From NCBI RefSeq assembly GCF_041296385.1, contig NW_027183960.1, positions 1,597,001-1,661,000 on the forward strand: a stretch of DNA of 64,000 bases, read 5' to 3'. This document shows positions 25,450 to 37,264 of this stretch, one piece after another. Below the pieces are notes generated by a model, which saw nothing but the letters and a program-made list of their open reading frames with translations, was not told where the DNA came from and did no database searches. The DNA comes from Aphelocoma coerulescens (taxonomy: Eukaryota; Chordata; Aves; Passeriformes; Corvidae). The position numbers and the translations under genes were made by a program. Position 1 is the first letter of the stretch. Each line of letters begins with the position of its first letter.

Positions 25450-28231
25450 CCAGTTGTTCAGCTGCTTTGTTCTCCGGAGAGAGACCGAGAGTTGAATTTT
25501 TCCTTCCCTGGAATTTCGGATTTTCTCCCTTTTCTACTGGACTGCTTGATTGCTTTAACATCAGAGCACATCGGGAGGACTTTCCACCGGGCACAGAGGG
25601 CCTGGCCCTGGGCCAAGCCGCAGCTCCGAGGAGACCAAAGGCAGGACTCTAACACTTTCCCAGGTTTTTCCTCCACAGCAAAAGATTTTATTATTTAGCA
25701 TTATTTTCCTTTCCCGTGTGTTTGTTAAATAAATAGTTTTATCTCCTTCACTTTCCTTCGAGGAAAATTTATTTTTTCCCGACCCTGGTGGGGGAGGGGT
25801 GATTGTGCCTTCTCTCAGAGGATATATTTCTAAATTTGGCCAAACCGGAACACCCAGCACACTGCCATGCACAGGCTTCGCTGGCTGCAGCTCCCAAGGA
25901 GAAGTGTTGCTTAATGACCTTGTGTTCTGCCCAGCTGGACATGAGAACAGCAGTACTTAGAAAGCAGCCTGTGGTGAAAAGCACCCCTGCTTCCACCCCA
26001 GCATGACCCTGGGCCTTTTTCTAAAAGGAACAGGAATGGTATAATTTATTGGCCTGGTTTTTGGTGCTTGAGGTGGAACAAATTTCCCGAGGGCCTCTTC
26101 TCCTTTTTCCCGCAAGAGGTGGAGTTGTGCTGGGTTGTGAGCACCCTGCAGCATTGGTTTGGGGAGCAGCTTGCCGAGAGTCAGGGTCTGGTTCTGTTAA
26201 TGAGGGCACTTGCCAGTGGGGAAGTGGCTCACAGCGAGGGTGGTGAGGGCAAGATCTTATGAAGGGAAAACAGCCCTTAATGTGGCAGGTCAGCTCTAGT
26301 TTTTCTCCTTCCCTCTGCTTCCCATTTTGAGCTTTACTGTTCTCAGGCTTAACCCAGAAGTTGTTCTTGCTGCAGCCAAATTCCATCCTGCTATGCTGCT
26401 GTGGACATCAGTTTAATGACAAGAGGGATGCAGCTCCCTCTCCCAGGCAGAGCCGTCTGGTCAGTGCCTGGGCAGCAGTTTTGTCAAGCAAGTGCAAATG
26501 GGGACAGTCAGTGTAGAGAGCCGTGGGGTGAAGGACCAAGGGAGCTGTAGGAGGTGGGAGAGGGTGATCACCCACTCTGTAGGGCAGGTGGTGGCTTGTG
26601 CCCTCCAAGGCTGGGGCAAGCCAGCTGACTTCTCAGGCCAGGGCAACAGCGCCATGGGAGAGAAGGGAGTTCTTTTTACTGAGACACTGTAGTCTTGTGT
26701 TCTTTGAGCCTTGGTGAGCACTGGTCCTTGTTGGCAAGGCTCCCCCAGAGCTCATGGATCACTGGGACTGTTACAGGAGTCCTTTCAAGCCTTCTTGGGT
26801 AAAGGAGGGGCTGAGGCAGCTGTGGGACAAGTGCTCTGCCTGGGGCACTTGGCAGCCTCTGGGTGCTGCCTTTCAGGGTTTGCCCCTCCTTGACAAGACA
26901 TGTTTGAGTGGGAAGACTTTGAAGGCAATTTATCACTGTAGGGCTGTTAAATGTTGATTTGACAGAGACAAATGTGTTACGCTCCATTTCACAACCTTCA
27001 GGGGTAAACGTTCTCCATTCTCAGTATCTCTGATTCCCTTGGGGTCATCTCTTTCCCCAGATGCATCGTTCCTAAGCTGACAGCGTGCCCCTACATCCTG
27101 TGCTACGATGAGTGCCATCTGAAGGAGCCATACGAGAGGAAGTTCCTCATTGTGAATAACAGCCACATTCCTGGCTGCTACGGGCTTATTGCCCAGGTTT
27201 GGCATCGCATCCACCTCCTCCTCTCCAATATTATTGAGGAGATTATTGGGGGAAAAAAAGGGTTTGGTTTGCTGGTTTCTATTCAGTCTTAAAGATCTGC
27301 TGAGAACAAGATCCTACCTGAATGTAAACTTTAGGGTGCAGTTTAACCTCCTGAGGAAGCAGTTCATGTTCTAGTCTTCGGGATGTGGGAGATCTTAGAG
27401 GGTTGTGAAAAGCTGCTGCATTCACAGACACCAACGCCTGTGCTGGCAGCCTCCTTGCAGGACCCCCTGAGAATGCTAAACCTACAATTCTTGCATCTTG
27501 TTTGTGCCTTTCACCTTTTTCCTGGGGATTTTTAGAAGTGTGTGTGAGTTGCCATTGTGGTGGATGTTAAGGACTTTAAAGTTTCTTCAGAGGTCCCTCT
27601 GAAGTTGCATTTGATTCTGTCCCTTCTAGAAACGCAAGGAAGATACTCCTGTGTTCTACTCCAGCTCCGAGCCCTGTGGGATTGTCCAGCCTTTCAGCAT
27701 AGCAGAGATTCCAGTTACAATCGAAGCCCAAAAATTGGGCAAGTATGACACCAGTGTCCTTATTGGCGTGTTCGGGGATGAAGGAAACTTGCTGGTGAGT
27801 GCAAGGGGAGACGTGTGCCTTTGTGCAACTCATCCTGGCAGGGTGCAAAGCGTACAGGGATTCTTCCAGAGAAAACAGGCACAGGCTGGTATGGAGAAGG
27901 ACAGAAGGGATTGGTGGCATACACAGCTCATGCCTTATAGGTGGTAATCTCAGTGTCTGACACAGCATATAGTTCATCTAAGCTGGAATCAAGGATAATT
28001 TTAGTTAATTAATCTTTAAAATGCCATTAACTTTGGAAACATCTGTTTAAAAATGTCATGTCATCTCTCTGAGCACAAAAGAGAATGTCAGAAGATTTCT
28101 GGAAACCTTGAGCTTTCTGTAAAAGAAAGGAAAGCTGGCATTTGGAAAGTAGTTGCAAGGATCCAAACATATTAAGACATACGGAAATGATGATGCCAAA
28201 TCCCCTGGATGGCACCATCACACTGGGCCAG

Positions 28232-28793
28232 TATTACAGCTGGTGGTGGGGTCCGTGGCTCTGACCCAGGAAGAGGTGACTGGTCCGGAGAGATGGTCCC
28301 GAAAGGGATCGCCGTCCCGAGGCCCAGTGTCTTCCCTCAGCTGCTGGCAGGAGGGCCCTTGCAGGGGCTGTCAGCTCTTTAGTGATTGTCAGCTCGTGAC
28401 TTCAGCTCAGCTCTGCAGGGCAGCCTCCAGGCCAAACCAGACCAGAGAGAGACGAGAAGGCCCGTGTGGCTGGTTCCGCACAGAGGTAGCTTTATTGTTG
28501 GTTCCCTCTGGCGAAGGGGAAAGCCAGGGACGAGCTCTCTCCCCCACAGAGCCAGGGGGCTTCCTTTTATAGGGATACAGGGGATCAGCAGGGGACCAAT
28601 GGGTTACAGAGGGTCTGGGACAGACCAATGGGTTACAGAAAGATCTGCATAGTGTCTCCCAAAGGATTGTGGGTCCACTTTTCCTCGCCATGACCAAGAA
28701 GTGGCTGCCTTTTCAGGGAGTCCTGCTGGGCAATTGCAAAATCTCTTGTCTCAGCAGAGATCCCTCCAGGGCAAGGGCTGGGCATATCCCACA
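28232..28793 (-). mobile_element. Solo LTR (562 bp), arm 1
   Basis: It is flanked by a 6-bp target duplication, GGCCAG at 28226-28231 and 28794-28799. On the minus strand it starts TGTGGG, has TATAAAA at 28565-28571 and AATAAA at 28491-28496, and ends TAATA (probably a mutated TAACA). No internal retroviral sequence remains. The 6-bp duplication suits a class II ERV. It lies in the HYDIN intron between exons B and C and is shared with arm 2, so it predates the duplication. Confidence 0.85.
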
Positions 28794-29061
28794 GGCCAGT
28801 GTGGCACTGCATGTAAGTCAGTCAACAGGAGGGCCAGGCAGTGCAGGCTGTGGCAGGGAGCCTGAAGTTTGACAAAACAGTTGCTTTTAACTATCACGCT
28901 CCTTACCTTAAAGAGGAGGGTTTCTCCCCACTAGAATAACCAGTTGTTTAACTGTCAGCCTGGTCTTAATTACAGATTTCTTGAAAAGCTTTTACCTTTG
29001 GGCCAATAATTTGTAGTTTGAAGCTTTCTCTTACCTTAATCCTTTTTAATTTGGAGGTGAA

Positions 29062-29403
29062 TGTATAGGGATTCCTTGTGGAACAGGGGCGTATGATAGC
29101 CCAGGAGAGTTGGGGCAACCCAGGACTGCTGCAGAAGCACCCCTGAAGGGGCCTCAGGCTGCAGATAGGCCAGAAAGACACCTGGCAGCAGGCAGCCTTG
29201 AACAGCCTTGGGAAAAGTTACATGCTGGTCGGCTCCCCTGCTGCTTAGAGGCTGTCCTGTGGAAATAGTGCGTGAAGCTTTGTAGATATAAGTGAGTGTA
29301 AGTAAACAATAAAGGAAGCACGATGCTCAAATAGTATTGGTGTTCGTATCGTGACTTTGGCCGGCTCCCCTGCGCTCGGAACCACCCCCCCCCCCCCCGC
29401 TAA
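29062..29403 (+). mobile_element. Solo LTR (342 bp) with poly-C tract, arm 1
   Basis: It is bounded by AGGTGAA at 29055-29061 and 29404-29410 as a putative target duplication. It begins TGTATAGG and carries AATAAA at 29308-29313 followed by a GGAAGCA R/U5-like stretch. A run of 14 C lies just before its end. The expected terminal CA is not preserved (CGCTAA). The opposite orientation to the neighbouring LTR shows that it is a separate insertion. Confidence 0.7.
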
Positions 29404-31083
29404 AGGTGAATGTGTCTTTTTTTTTTCCCCCAAAAGCCCAGTATTTCAGCTGGAGAGTGGTAGTTGTCCCTAAAGAAATAACTTGAGCAGGATTGAGCTG
29501 TTTAAGCTTTTTAGCTTTCCCTGTTGTGGTTTGGTTTGGTTTTTTTTTCAAATCTTTCTTGCCTACTTTCTGGAACAGAGACAGGTGTTACGGAGCACTG
29601 GAACGCGGGCGGATATCTACCCAAGTCCAAGACTGATAGAATTTGTCATGATCCCAGCGCTACGTTGTAGTACACAAACCTTTCACCTCGTCAATGAGGG
29701 TTTTGTTGCTGCAGACTTCAGGATGGCGGTCGTACCCCCCCTACAGGGTCCCCAAGTGCAGGATCTCAAAGATTGAGTAATAGTTTTGGGCGCAGATTAA
29801 TGCAAAATACAGTAACAGGATGAATCACCCCAGAACAAACATTTTGGAGGAAAACACCAGGTCCTGTCAGCATCTCCTGGAAAATGCTACATTGCCGTTA
29901 TAAACATATTTTTCTTTGCAATGATGACATCAGAAGGGCAGATTATCAGACACTGTTTCTGGTCCACATTAAGACCTGGAAATGAAGACAGTCTCCAAGC
30001 TATTAACACCTCAAATTGTTCATTGGGAGCAATCTGATGACCAGGGAAATATAGCTACTCCCATACTGTTTTCCATCTTGTCTTCTCTTCTAGCCTCATT
30101 CCCTGCTTTTGTTGGTTCAAATTCACAAACGGGGGCTACCGTTTCCATTGGCTCTACTGGACCATGGAATGTTACAGACCACCTGAGGAGGAGGGCCAGA
30201 GCCTCACATCTGTCAGTAGCTCCAAGGACGAAGAGGATTCCCAGAGCCCCTGTTTCAGCTGCAGCCACGGTCAATGGAGCTGCAGCCAGACGAGTCAGCT
30301 CACATGGTGGTGCAAGGCTTCTCCAGCGTTCGGCAGGTGAGGTCCCCACCAAGGGCTGAGCCTGGGGAACCATCAGATCCCCTCCCCTGGGCTTGTTCCA
30401 CAGTCCCTTGACATTTGCCTGAGGGAATGAGCAGGGGCCTTCAAGAAACTGGCTTAAGGCCACACGTTTCCATGGCAGCACCAGTTGCTTTCCTTGCTGG
30501 CCACCATCAGGCCAGCTACGGCTTTATCGTGATTTCACATCTACCAAAACCCAGTGCTGATCCCAAAATAGGGGTGGAAGGAAATACTGCTCTTTTGGGC
30601 AAACAGTGTTGCATGCTGAGTCAGCAAGGAAAGACAGAGAAATAAGTTACACTTAGACTAGGAGCCCAAGAAGAAAGTGAATTAAACAAGTGCCAAGTGG
30701 TTTATCTGGGGTATGCACAGAGTAAGACAAAAGCTGTGTGAGAAGGGAGGGAGGGTCTCCCAAGTGCCTTTTGTGGCTGTTGGGGTGCAGTGTTAGAGAC
30801 AATTGAGTGCAGAATAAATAAGCTGGAAGAAAAGGGGGCAGTGACCATAACTCTGGGGCAGGAATAGGGCCCGTGGTGGGTGGTGAGCCAATTTGCTGGA
30901 TGCCAGCAGCCACTGGTGACAAGTGTCTCTTGCAGGCAGGAGGTGCAGGATTACGTGCTGTGTGAAGCCACCATTGGGGAAAGCACAACCGCAGAGCCAA
31001 TAACAGAAACAGTCCTTACTTGTGAGTTTATTGATCTCTCTATAGAAGTATCAGCCAAAGAATTCCCTTTCTGAGTGGAGAAG

Positions 31084-33321
31084 GTAAGTCTCTGGACTGC
31101 AACCTGGCATTTAACAGCACAGCTGAGGAGGGTGTGTGCTTGTGTTAAAGCCCCTCTTTTTACCCTTCCTGAGGCACTTTGTAAAGTGAGTGAGGATGCT
31201 TTTAGAGATGAGACTGGTGTTTAACTTCCCCAAAGTAAAATTGCAGTAACAGCTGCACTGCCAAGGGGGATCGTGGCCACTTACAGAGAAATACCAGTTT
31301 CTCTGCTCACTATAAAGGGAGATTTTTGAAGATCCTCTAAGGCAGGGTGATGTCTAAACACTGATACTGTAGGGAAGCTGGGGAAAATGGGAATTCCTGT
31401 GAATTCCTCAGGCTTACAAGGAAAAACCCATCATCTCCTGTGTCTCTTTGCCTTCTCTGCTGTTGGCATGAATGCTTTATGGTATAGCTATATGGTATAG
31501 CTCTGTGCCCCCAAGCCTCACCTGCCTCAAAGGACCCCCAGACATCCTGCAGCTGCAGTGATGATAACACTGGGGCAGAGCAGGTGCCCTTTAGTCTCTG
31601 GATCCCAACTCCTGCATCATCTTTCCCTCTCCTGCAAGTTGTCTGAAAAAGAGATGTTTCATTATTTGGTTTCTGTAGTTTCAGGCCTCTCCTCTGGTTC
31701 CCAGGCTTCCACTGAATCACAGAATCCCTTGAACAGGCAGTTCAGATGTAATTAGAAGCTTTTCAGCTCTCCCTGATTCTGCCTGGCTTCTGCTCAATGC
31801 CACACACATTGATTTATCACATACTATAGCACAGCACCTGTTTGGTATCAGTACATCCAGAACTAGTTTCCCAAACTCTCTGGTTTCTTTAAACCATGCA
31901 GGAAGCCCAGCACAATGCATAGACAGGAAAGAAGAGCCTAGGCTGATCAGAGCTTTGAAGCCACAGACACCTTGTCCCTGTAGCAAGGGCAGCAGGACAC
32001 ATGTTGCAGATGAACTGCTTTTATGAGGCTGCTAGAGCCAATAAGGTTGTAAGAAATGACTGTACGTGAGTGAAGATCATCTAGTGCTGTTCTGCTCAAT
32101 AGAGAGACAAAACTAGAGACAAATGCTCTGGATTCCCTTTCTGCTTTAGATCTTGTTCAAGCAGCTGCCTCCTCTCAGGGGCCTATTCCCTCATCTGTAT
32201 GTGGGAGTGTTTCCCTGTCCCCCAGAGGATGCTGTGGTTTCTAAACATGAAAAGCATCTGCTATAAAGAAAAATCTCCTGGAAGGGTAGAAGCAAATAGA
32301 AAGGGTAATAGAGATGGATGAACTTCTGGGGCTGAAAAATGTGAAATGCAGCAGAAGCAGGAGGAGGTCTGTGGCCACTTGAGGTTGTTTTTCCTTGTCT
32401 CCCTCCCTTGCTGGACAGGAGGTGCTATGAGCATTCAGGGATTCTTTGTTGGCATAGCAAAGTCTCCAGAAGGCAGCTGGGGAGAAATACCACTCCTTCC
32501 ACCCAGTGTTCTAAAGCTCTGGGCTACATGGTACAACAAAGTTATCAAGAGTTGCTCTGTTACATAACACAACTCCCGAATGTGAGATGGGGTTAGAGGC
32601 TGGTAACACCAGGGGGGTTCCCTTGGAGTCCCTAGGGATCACTTTCTCTGCCGCTCCTTCCTCGGCAGCGGGGGTCTCCTCATGCTCTTTCCCTGCCCCA
32701 GTGTGGGAGGCTGAGCCTGCTGGAGCGTGTCTATCTGCCGTAGAGTCTCTTTCAGCATCTGTGCATCCCTGCACAGCTCCTTTAGATGCTGCTGTCCCCT
32801 AAATCCAGGCAGACCGGGCTGCATTTGCCTGCTGCCAGTGTGAGGGGAAGAAAGAGCAAGAGTTCATTAGGGCTTGACCTGAAATGATGTTTTGGCGTTT
32901 CTGCTTCTTCTCACAGCTTTGGCAGGTGAGCAGCATCTCTGTCCCTGCCGCCTGCTGGCCCTTGGAATGCACACATGAGCCCAGGTATCACTTCTGGTGA
33001 ACCCAAATGGCTGCGTCAGTTTGAAAGGGCGGCTGTTGTTTCACTGTTACCTTTCTAGGCTGGTTACAGCTCCTCCTGCATGTACTACAGCCTGTGCTTG
33101 AAGACACAGAACTACCGTCCTGGAGAAAAGGCATCAAAAGCTTGACAAAGGCTGAAGGGAACACTCTGATTACCCCTTTTCCCAAGAGGGTTCTTTAGCT
33201 GAAGTTGCTAAACAGGACCAGACTTGACACCCCGGCATGGGTTTGTGATTGTTTTATTTCTCGAGCCCTCAGTCCTGCATGGGACTCGGTAATCGGGTGC
33301 TGCAGAGGCTCTGGCAAGGCA
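31084..33321. other. Arm 1 intergenic stretch
   Basis: Between the HYDIN fragment and the kinase 3' end I recognise no further HYDIN exon. The piece 32401-32997 has a direct copy at 24853-25449. The kinase AATAAA signal is at 33253-33258 (minus strand). The remainder shows no family motif. Confidence 0.4.
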
Positions 33322-36300
33322 TCAAAGACGCCTGCCCCGCACCCAAGGGTGGCGCAAGATCTCCTCCAGCGCTGGCCTGTCCGCAGGGTGCTTGGACAAA
33401 CACCAGCGGATCAGATGTTGGCACTCTGGGGAGAGAAACCAGAAAGCGCCGGTCACTTGCAGAAGGCTCCTGCCCAGCTGCTCCCGGCACCTCCAGGGCC
33501 CGGGCTATGCTGCGTGTGCTCAGAGCTGTGCCAGCCTCCCGGCTGACTCTGCCCTTTGCGGGACAGTGGCACGGCAGGACACGCGCCACCTCCTTCAGCC
33601 AAGCAGGCCACACCGACCACGTCGTCACGGGCTGCCTCCTGCGGCCAGCTCTTGAGGGCAGATGGGCCTCCCGCGCAGCTGCGTGAGGGCCACGCTGGGC
33701 TGCGCGGTGCCATCTGCCAAAGCCTGCCTTCTTGAGGCCAGACACCAACCTGGAGAGACCTGCTGCCAGAAGAAGAGCTGCCCCGACACGATGTCACGGT
33801 CCTCCTGGAAGGGCATGTTCCCGCAGACCATGACGTACAGCAGCACACCCAGGGACCAGATGGTTGCCGAATGGCCGTGGTAGCAGCCAAGGCAGATCCA
33901 CTCGGGTGGGCTGTACATGTGTGTTCCTAGGGGAGACAGGTGGCGCTGTCCAGGTGCAGGCTGCTGGCTTCCAGAGCCTGGTGCCAGCCTCCTGGCGGAA
34001 GCAGGGGCTGCACCGGTGGCCACAACTTCCCCCCGAGGCCACCGGGCGTTCCCCAGCCAATTGGCCAAAGCCAAGAAACCGTTCTGCAAGGCAAACAAGG
34101 CCAGCGGAGCAGCCCAAGCCCTTGCGGGCCTGCCAAGCCGAGCGGCCGGGGCCTGGCTTTGGCAGCCCCCCTCTGTGGGCAGGGCTGGCAGCTGGCTCCT
34201 GGGGCACAGCATCTGCCCCGTGCCAAAGGGCAGGCGGCAGCCGGCTGAATGCCGCAGCCCACAGCCCAGGAGGGAATGGGGCCGTGCAGTGCCTGGCACT
34301 GGGAGCAGGGCCTGGCCTGTGGGCTCACCGGCAAATCGCGTGAAGGCCTGCTCCTGGAGGAAGGTGCCGCAACCGAAGTCGATGAGCTTCAGGTCGCCGC
34401 TCTCCGGGTCCACGAGGAGATTCTCTGGCTTGATGTCCCGGTGCAGGACGCCGCAGGCGGTGCAGTGCCGCACGGCCTCCAGCACCTGGCAGAAAAGCCA
34501 GCGCGCCATCTCCTCGCACAGGAACCCCTGCTCCAGCAGGAAGGCCAGGAGATCCTGCGATGGCTCCGGACGCTCCATCACCAGCAGGAAGCTGTCAGGC
34601 AGCTCAAACCAGTCGAGGAGCTGGATGATGTTGTGGCAGCCAGAGCCCACCTTCTCCATGAGCACGATCTCCATGGGAACACGGGTGCCGTCGGGCTGTG
34701 AGGAGGAGACAGTGCCTCCAGCAGGCCTGATACTGCCCTGTGGCTCCGCTGCCTCGTGCCTGGGATGCCCCAGTGCCCCCTTGGGCAGCCTCCCTGGTGC
34801 TTGGGCTTCCTCCCGCCCAGGGGATGCTTGGGCGGTGCCCCCCTGCCCGGCCCCATCACCAGTGTTTGGCATCCCCGGGCCCGCGATGCTCCGGCTCGCA
34901 CGCTGAGCCCACGCCCGCTCCCCCCGCCCTGCGCCGCCTCCCGCCCTGGGGCCCCGGCCTTATCCCTGCCCGCCACGCCCCGCTCTGTCGAGGTGGCCCC
35001 GCTCACTCACCAGCTCGTACCACCGCAGGACGCTCTCCCGGGCCACGCGTTTGATGGCCACCTGCAAGCCCACGAGAGACGGGGCTGAGCTCAAGCCCTG
35101 CCCCGCCCCGCCCCTGGCCCTCCTCCCGCGCCCCGCCGTCTCGGCCACTTTACCGGACTCCCGTCTGAGAGGCGGATGCCCGAGAAAACGGTGCCGAAGC
35201 CACCGCTGCCCAGCTGAGGGCCCAGCTGGTACAGCTCCTGCAGCTTCTTCTTTTGCCCTGCGACCGAGACCGAGCCATCAGCCTTGCGCCCAGGGCCCCC
35301 CCGGCCAAGTGCCCGCGAGTAAAGCGAGCCGAGCCACCGCGGGCCACGTTGCTCTGACCTGCTTCCTGCTGCGCGCCGGGCAGCGGCCACCGCCTTGCAG
35401 CCGTCGGGCAGGGGAGCGGCAGAGCTGGGGCAGGGGAGCGCGCAGAGGCGGCTGCAGGAGCCGGAGGGCAGCGGGGCAGGGCGTCACCGTCGCTGTCCCC
35501 GGCGTCGTGGGCTGGACTCTGCTGTTGAGGACTGCCGGGGCTACAGCCCGAGGACTCGCACAGGGGGGTGTCAGGAGCAGCTGCAAACCAGGGAGGGGTT
35601 TTTTGAAGCCGTGGCATCAGAAGCACTGGAAACAGCCAGAGACTCTGCTGCTCTCAAGGGCCCTGGCCTGGCCTGTGGATGCCCCTCAAGAGCCCCGAGG
35701 GAGCCTCAGACAGCTCCTCAGAAGATCTCACCTGCTACCAGAAAGGCCTTCCTGGTAGTCGGTGGCCGTCTTGGAGCAGCTTCCTGGAGATGGAGGAACC
35801 TCCTGGGTCTCTTGAGGGTCATCTCTGCCACCAGGCACGGGCTGTTGCCAGCTGGCACAGCCGGCACAGCGTCCTGGGAGCTGTGGGCCGGCAACTGCTG
35901 GCTCCAGCTCACTTGCTGCTCCGCCACCTGCTCCTGAGAAGGCTCCCCTGGATCGGGCTGGGCTCCCACTTGGACTTCTGGGCTTTCCCTGGCCACGTCA
36001 GTTGTCAGGGTTGCGCCCGTATTGTTGAAGTCCGTGAGTCCAAGGGAGCTGGGAGACCTGTCCACAGGCTCTGCACCTTCTGCAGGCTGACAGGTCTCAC
36101 TGAGCGTCTGCGGGGGATAGAAGCTGTCAGAGATAGCGGAGGCTCGTGGCAGGATGGAGGATCTCTGACAGCCTGAGCTTCTTGCCTGGATGGTGGGTCC
36201 CTCATGGTGTGCCGTCCTTGCAAGGGTTGAGGCTCTCCCAGGGATGGATAATCTTGCTGGGAGCGGCCTCTTGAAGGGATGGAGGCTCCTGGAGGAGCTG

Positions 36301-36737
36301 GACGAGCCACAGCAGGGCAGGTGGCCTCGCTTCACCAGCTCCTCCAGTTCTTTCCACAATGCCTGCCACATCCCAGAGCAGAGCGGCACCCATGTCCCAT
36401 TGCGAGCCCAGAGCAGCAGCATCAGTTCCTGCAGCTCCTGGGCCACTGCCACGCAGGGGCCGCAGCTGCAGGGGCTGTCCAGAGGGCTCGCGGGAGCACG
36501 TGGCCGCTTGCGAGGGGTCACCCGAGGCCTGGAGGACCTGGGAGCCACAGGGGCTCCTCGCTTCCTCCGTGAGCCTCTGGGCTGCACCCCCGGGCGCTTG
36601 CGCCTCTTCGATGTCCGTGCCTGCCGCCTCCGTGGTTGCCAGTGGCCAACGGCCCACCAGACAGCCACAGTGGCCAGCAGCAGGACAAGCACAATCACCA
36701 GGACGCCACCGTCACACATGGCTCCGGCGCATCCCAT
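33322..36737 (-). CDS. PIM1-like: PIM-like Ser/Thr kinase with membrane-anchored N-terminal extension, arm 1
   Basis: Seven exons are joined by GT-AG introns in consistent phase: 36737-35732, 35580-35359, 35257-35154, 35061-35011, 34695-34329, 33926-33750 and 33425-33322, giving 676 codons. The product starts MGCAGAMC, with a hydrophobic segment at residues 12-30 followed by an Arg/Lys-rich stretch, then a long Ser/Pro-rich region to about residue 410. The kinase domain follows: LGSGGFGTV loop, VAIK lysine 448, hinge ERPEP at 502-506, [11 protein letters not shown] and the PIM-typical SPPEW. All catalytic residues are present, so activity is predicted. The hinge keeps the PIM-specific proline. 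Family PIM proteins are about 310-330 residues, so the extension is unusual. The ATG at 36737 has a good context (GCGATGG). AATAAA follows the stop by about 65 bp. The overlapping antisense open frames are composition artefacts. The exact PIM paralogue is uncertain. Confidence 0.88.
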
Positions 36738-37046
36738 CGCGACTGCACTGGCAGCTGCAGGTGCTGGCAGTGTTACATAGCGACTGCGCGGTGATGTCAC
36801 AGTGCTGTGGGCCAGGACAGCCAGGTGACATCCCAGCCCTGCCTCTCGCCAGCGCTCAGCCCCTTTGTGCCGTCACAGCCCTGTGCCCACCTCAGCGCTC
36901 TCTAGTGCCACAGGAGGAAGAAAGGGACTCCCTGTGGGCACTTGAGGGCCCTCTGGAGCAGAGTGGGTGGAAGATTCTTGTATAAGTAGGACATAGGGAT
37001 GAGGAGGGAACAATGGTGGTGTCACCTCCTTGCTTGCAGAGCATGG

Positions 37047-37200
37047 GACATGGATTGCCCAATGGGACACTGTAAAGTCCTTGGGGAGAGCAAGCCCTGC
37101 TCAGCAACATCCAAACCACCCACATGCTATCCACCGCATTCCCATCCTGAATCCAAATCCAACTCTGTCCCACTTCCTGGGAAGAAAATGGATCCTATCC
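37047..37200 (+). repeat. Diverged dispersed repeat, copy 1
   Basis: It aligns with 43319-43478 in the same orientation: GGGACACTG[TC]AAA, GCAAGCCCTGCTCAGCA, CATTCCCATC[CA]TGAATC and GGGAAAAAA/GGGAAGAAAATGG. The reading CK[VI]LxExKPCSA is open in both. It resembles a common old avian interspersed repeat, so duplication specific to this locus is not required. Confidence 0.6.
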
Positions 37201-37264
37201 CATTGAAAACCAGTACATCAGCCAGTTCTTCACCCAGCACACCCTGTCCCTGCTCATCTCACAT

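Larger units (their letters stand above)
27061..31083 (+). pseudogene. HYDIN: HYDIN fragment, arm 1 copy
   Basis: HYDIN is a very large axonemal central-pair protein made of repeated ASH-type domains. Five exons are visible: A 27061-27196 (CIVPKL...PGCYGLIAQ), B 27630-27794 (CGIVQPFSIAEIP...VLIGVFGDEG), C from 29579 (YPSPRLIEF...LVNEGF), D 30094-30336 (FKFTNGGYRFHWLYW, then FQLQPRSMELQPDE), and E 30940-31083 (EVQDYVLCEATIG...CEFIDLSIEVSA). A and B have AG/GT sites and matching phases. C has no clear donor, D changes frame internally, and E has an in-frame TGA three codons before its donor. An LTR pair sits between B and C. The two preceding exons present beside arm 2 are absent here, so this copy is 5'-truncated. 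It is very probably non-functional. Confidence 0.85.
25452..36895 (+). repeat. Palindrome arm 1 (11.4-kb inverted repeat)
   Basis: This segment is the reverse complement of 43849-55277. Coordinates add to 80744 at the inner end and 80729 at the outer end, so the net length difference is about 15 bp. The first 360 codons of the kinase open frame differ by one residue between the arms, and the HYDIN exons and both solo LTRs lie at mirror positions. Differences include a 14-bp insertion in kinase intron 5 (near 34160) and one base in a poly-C run near 29384. Homology stops at 25452 on the outside and at 36895 on the inside. Confidence 0.97.

Noticed and set aside
31700..31740. CR1 3' microsatellite-like GAATCACAGAATC
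   Set aside because: Only about 13 bases match and no adjoining CR1 body is visible.
33864..34906. Long antisense frames (up to about 330 codons) opposite the arm 1 kinase exons, mirrored at 45838-46866
   Set aside because: They are shadows of GC-rich kinase exons and cross introns. They have no family motifs.
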